Assembly (NCBI GenBank): GCA_027084145.1
Contig: JALWLM010000279.1
Span: 1-15,269, forward strand
Reading direction: 5' to 3'
Source: Crocinitomicaceae bacterium
GTDB taxonomy: Bacteria > Bacteroidota > Bacteroidia > Flavobacteriales_D > Crocinitomicaceae
Length of the DNA: 15,269 bases
Shown here one piece after another: positions 7,711-13,068 of this stretch. The first letter of the stretch is position 1, and each line of letters starts with the position of its first letter. Under the pieces are notes generated by a model. That model ran no database searches, had not been told where the DNA came from, and saw only the letters and a program-made list of their open reading frames with translations. Position numbers and translations under genes: made by a program.

Positions 7711-9204
7711 CTAAAATCTAAATCTGGCAAAACCTACTGCCGTCGAAATACTGTTTGATTGATCTAAAAAGAAACTCATGACATCTGCCGAGGAAATTCC
7801 TAATTCATAACGTCCCTCTCCAAGAATAAAATTAACTCCTACCGGAATATTATGGGCATAAATTCCACCTCCATAATATCCTGCATTTAAGGAAAGATAT
7901 GATACCGGTCTAAACTCACCTCCTATTGAGAAAACAGGATTAGAAATACTTCCCGGGTTATCTCGATCAAATGGTGCCACAAAATCAAAACCAACATGTA
8001 ATCTTTTTCCCAGTTGGATACTTCCTCCTAAACGTATATTAGCCGGATTCTTCACTGTAACTTTTTCTTTCCCTACAAGATTCAGAATGCTTGTAGAATC
8101 CAATAAGTGTGATGCCGCATTAGTGATGTTATTGTTGTCTAATCCCGAAGTACGAATCTCAGTAATCAATGTATCCCTCACTTCATAAACGTTTCGGGTA
8201 TAAGTTATCGAACCTATATTATTCACAGCAAGAGAAACTCTAATACGTTTCAACAATAAAGCACTTAAAGAAAAATCCCACCCAAAACCGGAACCAACCG
8301 ATGCAGGTAAAACACCATTTTGCAAATATGTTGATGGGTTAGATAATGTTATTGCCCCATAATTAATATTGTAAAACGGAGTCATTGCTGTATTAACTTT
8401 AATCGTATTTCCATCTGCCTCCATATCAAACATTGCCATAGACTGTATATAGCGACCTCCCACTCCGGCATAAATTGCAAAAGATGAGTCTCCCGCAATC
8501 TTTTTGCCATATCCAAAATTGTAATATCTATTCCAAGATAATTTCATTGAAGTTCCTTTTGCTAATTCAGAAAGCTTTCTTGGCACATTAAAACTACCTG
8601 CAACGACATGATCAAGTGTGTCTGGAGATATCGATGATGTATTCGGTATTCTTGTGGTATCTGTTCCATATACTACGGTTAATGAATCGAATTGAGAAGA
8701 TAAACTTCCTCGAAATAAAATATCCGATAATGTTCCGCCCAATTTAGAATACCAATTATAACTTTCTTGAATATTAAAAGCAATTCCTCCAAATTTTTCT
8801 GTCTGATATGCAAATCCCAACCAATTGTAATTCAAATGAAGTTTCACCCCTGCACTTAAATAATCAGCTGCATATTGCGCTTGTTGTTGCCAATCCGCCG
8901 GCGTAGCATTCCCTTTTATTTGATCCTTAATTGTAGCATATAAACTCTTTAATTTATCAACATTTAACGAGTCAGAATACATCCCCATGCTAAATTCTGT
9001 TCCTCCCATCGTTATTTTTTTCCCTTTATACCCTGTTCCCCATCCTAGTGCTGATGCATTAATCCCCAATGAATGATAATCTGTTACAAAAGTAGTAGCA
9101 ACACCTCTACCTACCGAAGGGTAAGATATCCCTTGTGTCTGGGCATTAAAATAAAAGGGGGTAAACCATCCTAAAATAAAAAATAATTTACGAGTTAACA
9201 TCAT
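7711..9204 (-). CDS. Outer-membrane beta-barrel protein, DUF5723-like
   Basis: A predicted 497-residue outer-membrane protein. A Sec signal peptide (basic MMLTRK, hydrophobic core, probable cleavage after NA at residue 21) is followed by many alternating polar and aromatic strands. The chain ends in FARFRF, a terminal aromatic typical of BAM-assembled barrels. The early segment GVATTFVTDYHSLGINASALGW, with its bound-to-be-N-terminal asparagine-alanine motif, resembles the DUF5723 family found across Bacteroidota, distantly similar to FadL/PorV-type barrels. The function is not known. The ATG is doubled (9204 and 9201), and either could be used. It is monocistronic: rsmG converges from the left and a strong candidate promoter lies 24 bases upstream. 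The family assignment is by recall of pattern, not by a search. Confidence 0.7.
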   Translation of the reverse strand: MMLTRKLFFILGWFTPFYFNAQTQGISYPSVGRGVATTFVTDYHSLGINASALGWGTGYKGKKITMGGTEFSMGMYSDSLNVDKLKSLYATIKDQIKGNATPADWQQQAQYAADYLSAGVKLHLNYNWLGFAYQTEKFGGIAFNIQESYNWYSKLGGTLSDILFRGSLSSQFDSLTVVYGTDTTRIPNTSSISPDTLDHVVAGSFNVPRKLSELAKGTSMKLSWNRYYNFGYGKKIAGDSSFAIYAGVGGRYIQSMAMFDMEADGNTIKVNTAMTPFYNINYGAITLSNPSTYLQNGVLPASVGSGFGWDFSLSALLLKRIRVSLAVNNIGSITYTRNVYEVRDTLITEIRTSGLDNNNITNAASHLLDSTSILNLVGKEKVTVKNPANIRLGGSIQLGKRLHVGFDFVAPFDRDNPGSISNPVFSIGGEFRPVSYLSLNAGYYGGGIYAHNIPVGVNFILGEGRYELGISSADVMSFFLDQSNSISTAVGFARFRF

Positions 9205-9227
9205 TATATAAATACTTTAATACCAAA

Positions 9228-9259
9228 CAAAAATAAGAAAAAACAAAAAGAGGAACAAA
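9228..9259 (-). promoter_or_regulatory. Promoter of the outer-membrane barrel gene (-33 TTTG, -7 TATTTTTG)
   Basis: On the minus strand TTTG (9259-9256) is followed after 20 bases by TATTTTTG (9235-9228), matching the Bacteroidota TTTG-N19-21-TAnnTTTG pattern in both boxes and spacing. The predicted transcript would start near 9222, giving a leader of about 18 bases. The -33 box lies inside the 3' arm of the upstream small-RNA terminator hairpin, so the two elements share bases. Confidence 0.6.
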
Positions 9260-9281
9260 CTTTAATAACTTGTTCCCCTTT
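9247..9281 (-). terminator. Intrinsic terminator of the candidate small RNA
   Basis: Read on the minus strand, AAAGGGGAACAA pairs with UUGUUCCUCUUU (one G-U), extendable inward by two more G-U pairs, around a loop of about 7 bases. UUUUGUUUUUU-like sequence follows. On the plus strand the same repeat has A-C mismatches and no T-run, so it works in one direction only. No annotated gene ends here on the minus strand, which implies an unannotated transcript upstream of it. Confidence 0.55.
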
Positions 9282-9350
9282 CTGCTAAACCATGCTAAAA
9301 CTATAAAACTCCAAAACAAGGGTAACTACTCCCATTGTCCTGTCCTCTTA
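9247..9350 (-). ncRNA. Candidate intergenic small RNA (about 100 nt) with own promoter and terminator
   Basis: A TACCTTTG box (9362-9355, minus strand) predicts a start near 9349. The transcript would begin AAGAGGACAGG and end at a hairpin pairing 9268-9281 with 9247-9260, followed by a U-rich tract. Mismatched positions in this hairpin are G-U pairs on the minus strand but A-C on the plus strand, so the structure favours minus-strand transcription. The 5' AAGAGGA is complementary to UCCUCUU of the terminator arm, and GGACAA-U-GGG can pair with CCCUUGUUUU to form an internal stem. A 16-codon ORF (ATG 9335, TAG 9287-9285; MGVVTLVLEFYSFSMV) follows an AAGAGGA tract at 7-base spacing, so a peptide-coding mRNA is an alternative. 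It matches no RNA family I can name. Confidence 0.4.
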
Positions 9351-9354
9351 ATCA

Positions 9355-9362
9355 CAAAGGTA
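9355..9362 (-). promoter_or_regulatory. Candidate -7 box of the small RNA
   Basis: The minus strand reads TACCTTTG, an exact TAnnTTTG match, 6 bases before the AAGAGGA that pairs with the terminator arm. Upstream is a very A-rich tract and no clear TTTG. Its value rests on agreement with the terminator about 100 bases downstream. Confidence 0.4.
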
Positions 9363-9431
9363 ATACTTTTTTATAACTTTTATCTTTTTTTTGTTTTTTT
9401 TTTATCTGTCAAATTATAAATCCTTTTGCAA

Positions 9432-9447
9432 CATATTTGTATCTTCG
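9432..9447 (+). promoter_or_regulatory. Candidate promoter -7 region of ndk
   Basis: Two near-consensus -7 boxes lie side by side: CATATTTG (9432-9439) and TATCTTCG (9440-9447), each one mismatch from TAnnTTTG. The second is followed by GCAAAAAATTTTAAAAC and then the ATG, a layout common ahead of highly expressed Flavobacteria genes. The leader would be 10-20 bases. Which box is used cannot be decided. Confidence 0.4.
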
Positions 9448-9464
9448 CAAAAAATTTTAAAACA

Positions 9465-9887
9465 ATGGCAGGAAACAAAACATTTACAATGCTAAAACCC
9501 GATGCAGTTGAAAACGGGTACACAGGAAAAATCCTAGACATGATTATTGATGCAGGATTTAAAATTAAAGCAATGAAGCTTACTCATTTAAATGAAGAAC
9601 AAGCAAAAAAGTTTTACGAAGTACATAAAGACCGCCCATTCTATATGGAATTAGTAGAATACATGACTTCCGGACCTATTGTAGCTGCAATTTTAGAAAA
9701 AGAAAATGCCGTAGAAGATTTTAGAAAATTAATCGGAGCTACTGATCCGGCAGAAGCTGAAGAAGGAACTATCCGTAAGTATTTTGCAGCATCAAAAGCA
9801 AAGAATGCTGTTCATGGTTCTGACTCTGATGAAAATGCTGAAATTGAATGTAAATTTCATTTTTCTGACAACGAAATAGTAGGATAA
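9465..9887 (+). CDS. ndk: Nucleoside diphosphate kinase
   Basis: Transfers the gamma phosphate of ATP to nucleoside diphosphates through a phosphohistidine, balancing the NTP pools. The start is ATG 9465 ([15 protein letters not shown]), giving 140 residues, the normal length. An in-frame TTG at 9426 would add 13 residues but lies within the promoter region and is rejected. Visible motifs are the N-terminal [10 protein letters not shown] strand, the Kpn-loop region (about 88-101), and the active-site NAVHGSDS with catalytic H117. A small insertion, [15 protein letters not shown], is the usual family sequence. The gene is monocistronic, with a promoter-like region just upstream and a perfect hairpin terminator 33 bases after the stop. 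I see nothing unusual in it. Confidence 0.97.
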   Translation: MAGNKTFTMLKPDAVENGYTGKILDMIIDAGFKIKAMKLTHLNEEQAKKFYEVHKDRPFYMELVEYMTSGPIVAAILEKENAVEDFRKLIGATDPAEAEEGTIRKYFAASKAKNAVHGSDSDENAEIECKFHFSDNEIVG

Positions 9888-9920
9888 TTTTATTTTTTTT
9901 TCTTTTAAACTTGATTCACA

Positions 9921-9948
9921 AAAAAGGCTTCCAAATGGAAGCCTTTTT
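9921..9948 (+). terminator. Intrinsic terminator of ndk
   Basis: A perfect 12-bp stem (AAAAAGGCTTCC and GGAAGCCTTTTT) with a 4-base AAAT loop, followed by GATTTTTATTT. The A-rich left arm also gives a U-tract on the minus strand, so it could equally terminate transcription leaving aroQ and the decayed sorting-domain remnant. Confidence 0.9.
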
Positions 9949-9953
9949 GATTT

Positions 9954-10190
9954 TTATTTATTCATTCTTATCGTTTTATTGATCTTTTTCACTCACCCAT
10001 CCATCTGTTTTAACATCAATCAAGTAAACACCTCATGCTATATTTGAAAGATCTATATCTTTATTAACCGTTTCTTTTGGTACTTTCATTTTACTTTTAT
10101 TAAATTTAATACGTTGAGACCTTATCACTTGAATATTTGTTGATATTTTGAAACGATTCTTTTTGCTTTGGGTAAAGCTTTGGGTAAAGA
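9954..10190 (-). pseudogene. Decayed T9SS type A C-terminal sorting domain (remnant of a secreted protein gene)
   Basis: The minus-strand frame starting at 10155 reads RFKISTNIQVIRSQRIKFN, then KDIDLSNIA, an in-frame TGA (10035-10033), and GVYLIDVKTDGWVSEK. After a one-base slip in an A5 run it continues KINKTIRMNK to TAA at 9956-9954. This is the ending of type IX secretion sorting domains (consensus-like IDLSxLASGVYxVxVxTxxG...KKIIK); the TGA stands where the serine of ASGVY belongs, a single C-to-G change from TCA. Further upstream, in a different frame, LYPK may be what is left of the YPNP opening. The cargo body is absent, because the aroQ stop codon lies about 20 bases beyond. At least two lesions make it non-functional as read. 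It fills most of the 320-bp gap between ndk and aroQ. Confidence 0.7.
10166..10189. repeat. Perfect tandem duplication of a 12-bp unit
   Basis: CTTTGGGTAAAG occurs twice head to tail with no change. Each unit is itself an imperfect dyad (CTTT and AAAG). It lies at the upstream edge of the sorting-domain remnant, 18 bases from the aroQ stop, where the lost cargo gene must have been joined to its present neighbour. On the minus strand one frame reads LYPKLYPK. Confidence 0.85.
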
Positions 10191-10207
10191 AGAATTATAA
10201 AAAGTCA

Positions 10208-10618
10208 TCAAATCAAAAAACTCTCTATGGCTAATCGATAAGAGTTTAAACCAAAACCAGAAATAACCCCCTTACAAACAGATGAAATCATCGAAATATG
10301 GCGAAAACTTTCACGATCCATCACATTGCTGATATGCACTTCCACTACCGGAGTAGAAATTGACTTAATACAATCTCTAATCGCAATACTTGTATGTGTA
10401 TAAGCACCTGCATTTAACACAATTCCATCCGTATCACTTTTTTGTAACTTATCAATAATTTCTCCTTCAATATTGCTTTGGAAATAATCAATATCTACAT
10501 CGGTGATTTTTTTTTGTAAATCTTTTAAAAAATCATCAAAAGATAAATTTCCATAGATTTTTTGCTCTCGCTGACCGATTAAATTTAAATTTGGACCGTT
10601 AAGAATAAGAATTTTCAT
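10208..10618 (-). CDS. aroQ: Type II 3-dehydroquinate dehydratase
   Basis: Catalyses the third shikimate-pathway step, trans-elimination of water from 3-dehydroquinate, in the cytoplasm, normally as a dodecamer. The 136 residues are slightly shorter than the usual 140-150. The N-terminal LILNGPNLNLIGQRE leads to the flexible lid with R17 and the catalytic base Y22. QSNIEGE (47-53), N69 and H75 in NAGAYTHTS, H95 in VEVHISN, and R106 in ESFRH complete the active site. The gene ends in tandem TGA stops. Its ATG is 3 bases from the divergent xerD ATG. I see no TAnnTTTG box for it within the first 80 bases of xerD, so its promoter is unassigned. Confidence 0.95.
   Translation of the reverse strand: MKILILNGPNLNLIGQREQKIYGNLSFDDFLKDLQKKITDVDIDYFQSNIEGEIIDKLQKSDTDGIVLNAGAYTHTSIAIRDCIKSISTPVVEVHISNVMDRESFRHISMISSVCKGVISGFGLNSYRLAIESFLI
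10561..10593 (+). promoter_or_regulatory. Candidate xerD promoter inside the aroQ coding region
   Basis: TTTG (10561-10564) is followed after 21 bases by TAAATTTG (10586-10593), an exact TAnnTTTG box, 28 bases before the xerD ATG. There are only 3 bases between the divergent start codons, so a xerD promoter must lie within aroQ, and this one fits in position and spacing. Confidence 0.45.
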
Positions 10619-10621
10619 AAA

Positions 10622-11530
10622 ATGAGTGTTTGGAATCGCTATATTAATGATTTTGTTTCATACTTGAAAATAGAAAAGGGTCTTGCTGAAAATTCTATTC
10701 TCGCTTACAAAAGAGATATTGAAAAACTTAGAGACTTTTCCGAATCCATCAAAATATCTCCGGAACAATTAAAATATGAGCATTTACAATCATTTCTATC
10801 AGAACTTTTTGACTTGGGGCTTGGGGAAAGATCACAAGCTAGAATTATTAGTGGCATCAAACAGTTTTTCATTTTTTTATTATTAGAAGATCTGATTCAA
10901 CAAAATCCTGCAGAATTAATAGAAACACCCCGAATAGGGCGTAAACTACCGGAAGTTCTAACTGTTGAAGAAATTGATCAACTCATTGAAGCTATTGACT
11001 TATCCAAACCGGAAGGACATCGAAACAAAGCAATTATTGAAACTCTATACAGTTGTGGTCTCCGTGTTTCCGAACTTACTAATTTGCAATTTGAACATCT
11101 ATTTTTTGATGAAGGTTTTATCCGAATAATAGGAAAAGGAAATAAACAACGACTTGTTCCTGTAAGCCCAAATGTTGTGAAAGAAATCAACCTGTATATC
11201 AATGAAATACGGCCTCATATCAATATACAAAAAGAACATGACAGTTATATTTTCCTCAATCGAAGAGGAAAGCAGCTTACTCGCGTAATGATTTTTACAA
11301 TAATTAAACAACTTGCAGAAAAAATCAACTTGAAAAAAAATATTTCTCCTCATACGTTTCGTCATTCTTTTGCAACACATTTATTGGAAGGCGGAGCTAA
11401 TTTAAGAGCCATACAAGAAATGCTCGGACATGAATCCATTACGACAACTGAAATTTACACGCACTTAGATCAAAGAATGTTGAAAGACGCCATACTATCT
11501 TATCACCCGAGAAACAGAAAGGGTTACTAA
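10622..11530 (+). CDS. xerD: Tyrosine site-specific recombinase XerD/XerC type
   Basis: A tyrosine recombinase that resolves chromosome dimers at dif during division. The 302 residues have an N-terminal SAM-like core-binding domain (about 5-95; GLAENSILAYKRDI) and a catalytic domain (about 108-298). All catalytic residues are present: R148 in SCGLRVSEL, K172 in GKGNKQR, H244 and R247 in HTFRHSFATHL, H270 in LGHESI, and the nucleophile Y279 in TEIYTH. The gene is flanked by aroQ and dinB, with no integrase-associated att repeat, excisionase or phage gene nearby, so a housekeeping Xer role is preferred over a mobile-element integrase. XerD is chosen over XerC by overall resemblance only. The start is 3 bases from aroQ, and the stop overlaps the dinB stop by 4 bases (CTAA). 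Confidence 0.9.
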   Translation: MSVWNRYINDFVSYLKIEKGLAENSILAYKRDIEKLRDFSESIKISPEQLKYEHLQSFLSELFDLGLGERSQARIISGIKQFFIFLLLEDLIQQNPAELIETPRIGRKLPEVLTVEEIDQLIEAIDLSKPEGHRNKAIIETLYSCGLRVSELTNLQFEHLFFDEGFIRIIGKGNKQRLVPVSPNVVKEINLYINEIRPHINIQKEHDSYIFLNRRGKQLTRVMIFTIIKQLAEKINLKKNISPHTFRHSFATHLLEGGANLRAIQEMLGHESITTTEIYTHLDQRMLKDAILSYHPRNRKGY

Positions 11531-12606
11531 AATTCAAATTTCATTTGTACAGATAAACTTTTTTGTTTTTCTTCAGTATAAAGATTACTCAACGTTACGC
11601 CTAAAAGTCGAACGGGTTTTTCAATTTTTTCTTGTCGTAACAATTCAACGACAACAGGGTAAATTTCTTCTTTTTTTTCATAATAATGAAGTCTCGTTTT
11701 ACTTCTCGTTTGAACCTTAAAGTCTGAAAATTTTATTTTTAATGTGATTGTTCTCCCTTTTGCTCTTTTTTCTGAAATTCTTTTCTCTAATTTCTCCAAA
11801 ACTTTTTGAATCTGTTCTATCATCAGCTGTTCTGAATCTAAATCTTTTTGAAAGGTCCTTTCCGCTCCAATGGATTTTCGAATTCTATCCGGTTTTACTT
11901 TACTGTGATGTATTCCTCTAACAATATTGTAAAAATGCTTTCCTGATTTTCCAAAATGGTTAACCAAATAGATTAAACTCTTTTCTTTTAATTGTTTTCC
12001 TGTAAAAATACCATGGAAAATCATCTTTTCTGCTGTTTTTTTTCCTACACCGAAAAATTGTTGAATTGGTAATTTTTCCATAAAATCAAGCACCTCATCA
12101 GGAGGGATTGTTTTTTGTCCATTCGGCTTGTTCATATCACTCGCCACTTTTGCTAAAAACTTATTTATAGATATTCCTGCCGAAGCGGTTAAACCAACCT
12201 CATTTTTTATTCTTTCTCTAATTTCTCTTGCGATAGAAGTTGCCGAAGGATTTCCTATTTTATTTTCAGTCACATCCAAAAAGGCTTCATCTAAAGACAA
12301 GGGTTCTACCAAATCTGTATAATCGAAATAAATTTGTTGTATCTGAAGAGAAATCTCTTTGTATCTATCAAAACGCGGAGGAACAAAAATTAAATCCGGA
12401 CATTTTTTCATTGCCACAACAGAAGGCATAGCCGAACGAATACCATATTTCCTTGCTTCATAACTGGCTGCTGCAACAACACCTCTTTCTTTACTTCCTC
12501 CCACCGCAATTGCTTTTCCTTTTAAAGACGGATGATCCATTTGTTCGACAGAAGCAAAAAATGCATCCATATCAATATGAATAATCTTACGTATAGGGAA
12601 AGTCAT
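11527..12606 (-). CDS. dinB: DNA polymerase IV (Y-family, translesion)
   Basis: An error-prone translesion polymerase without proofreading. The 359 residues show the complete Y-family order. The palm/fingers include IDMDAFFASVE, with metal ligand D12 and the likely steric-gate F17, then SYEARKYGIRSAMP, and the catalytic pair D106 E107 in SLDEAFLDVT. SAGISINKFLAKVASDMNKPNG follows, then the thumb helix-hairpin-helix (FFGVGKKTAEKM), and the little-finger domain from about 245. The C-terminus QMKFEF resembles the beta-clamp motif (QxxLxF type), as in other DinB proteins. The start follows the family N-terminus. An exact TAnnTTTG box ends only 5 bases before the ATG, suggesting a leaderless or nearly leaderless message. 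It converges on xerD with a 4-base overlap. No LexA-type operator can be identified. Confidence 0.95.
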   Translation of the reverse strand: MTFPIRKIIHIDMDAFFASVEQMDHPSLKGKAIAVGGSKERGVVAAASYEARKYGIRSAMPSVVAMKKCPDLIFVPPRFDRYKEISLQIQQIYFDYTDLVEPLSLDEAFLDVTENKIGNPSATSIAREIRERIKNEVGLTASAGISINKFLAKVASDMNKPNGQKTIPPDEVLDFMEKLPIQQFFGVGKKTAEKMIFHGIFTGKQLKEKSLIYLVNHFGKSGKHFYNIVRGIHHSKVKPDRIRKSIGAERTFQKDLDSEQLMIEQIQKVLEKLEKRISEKRAKGRTITLKIKFSDFKVQTRSKTRLHYYEKKEEIYPVVVELLRQEKIEKPVRLLGVTLSNLYTEEKQKSLSVQMKFEF

Positions 12607-12611
12607 AACAT

Positions 12612-12619
12612 CAAAATTA
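12612..12619 (-). promoter_or_regulatory. Candidate -7 box for dinB
   Basis: The minus strand reads TAATTTTG, exact to TAnnTTTG, 5 bases before the dinB ATG. A TTTG lies 23 bases further upstream, at the long end of allowed spacing. If it is used, transcription would start at or within a base or two of the ATG. Confidence 0.3.
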
Positions 12620-12673
12620 CGATAAAAAACAATTGGGTATCACAAAAAATATCAAAAGAACTTAACTCAACCG

Positions 12674-12702
12674 GCAACTTTGTCAGACAATTATTAAGTT
12701 GC
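12674..12702. repeat. Nested inverted repeat upstream of dinB
   Basis: An outer 7-bp pair, GCAACTT (12674-12680) and AAGTTGC (12696-12702), encloses an 11-base dyad, TTGTC-A-GACAA (12680-12690). Neither strand has a following T-run, so it is not an intrinsic terminator. It lies about 70-95 bases upstream of dinB and 36 bases before the start of the frameshifted orphan gene. An operator or a decayed structure are both possible. Confidence 0.4.
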
Positions 12703-12737
12703 TAAAAAACCATTTTCATTATAATAAAATAATCCTT

Positions 12738-13017
12738 ATGAATGAAGCGGAAGTACTGATATCTAAGCTACCAATGTCTAAAAAAAGATGACGCTTATAT
12801 TACCTTAAGAAAAGAATTATTAAAACATAAGTCCTTGAAAAAAGTAAACTCCATGATAAAACATCTTCTATTAAACCTTAAAACGACTTCTCCAACAAAA
12901 GAAGAATTGAAACAGTTACGGGATGAAATGATTCGCAAAGAAAATCAAATTAACACTCCTGAAATTCCTACGGGAATAAATCTAATTACCTGGTTAAACT
13001 CAATGATATCCAATTAA
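12738..13017 (+). pseudogene. Orphan gene of about 92 codons split by a +1 frameshift, family unknown
   Basis: ATG 12738 opens MNEAEVLISKLPMSKK and runs into TGA at 12789-12791, directly after a run of seven A (12780-12786). With six A the reading continues KDDAYITLRKELLKH, then LNLKTTSPTKEELKQLRDEM, and ends WLNSMISN with TAA 13015-13017, for a 92-residue product. The continuation frame is open from 12760. The composite is lysine-rich and mostly helical in character (long K/E/L stretches at about residues 24-45 and 53-70), with no signal peptide or membrane span. I do not recognise it. Without the shift, only a 60-codon ORF from TTG 12835 remains. No convincing promoter, Shine-Dalgarno or terminator is seen. 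It occupies most of the 462-bp gap between dinB and the cytochrome gene. Confidence 0.45.
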
Positions 13018-13068
13018 ACATATCAAAAAGAATTAAAAAAATAAGGCCATCAACAAAGTAATAAACTT

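Noticed and set aside
9300..9350. Resemblance of CAGGACAAUGGGAGUAG to the SRP RNA domain IV (CAGG...GGAGCAG).
   Set aside because: The spacing between the two motifs is two bases short, AGCA reads AGUA, and the motif lies at the 5' end and not at the tip of a long hairpin, so a 4.5S RNA is not supported.
9426..9464. Upstream TTG start for ndk adding 13 residues.
   Set aside because: The stretch overlaps the promoter -7 boxes, and the family N-terminus begins at ATG 9465.
11099..11380. A 93-codon minus-strand ORF within xerD.
   Set aside because: It lies wholly antisense to the catalytic domain of xerD and has low-complexity, F/Y/K-rich composition typical of a shadow frame.
10622..11530. 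Tyrosine recombinase as evidence of an integrated mobile element.
   Set aside because: It has Xer length and motifs and is packed between housekeeping genes with overlapping or near-touching ends. No att repeats, excisionase, phage or transfer genes are present.
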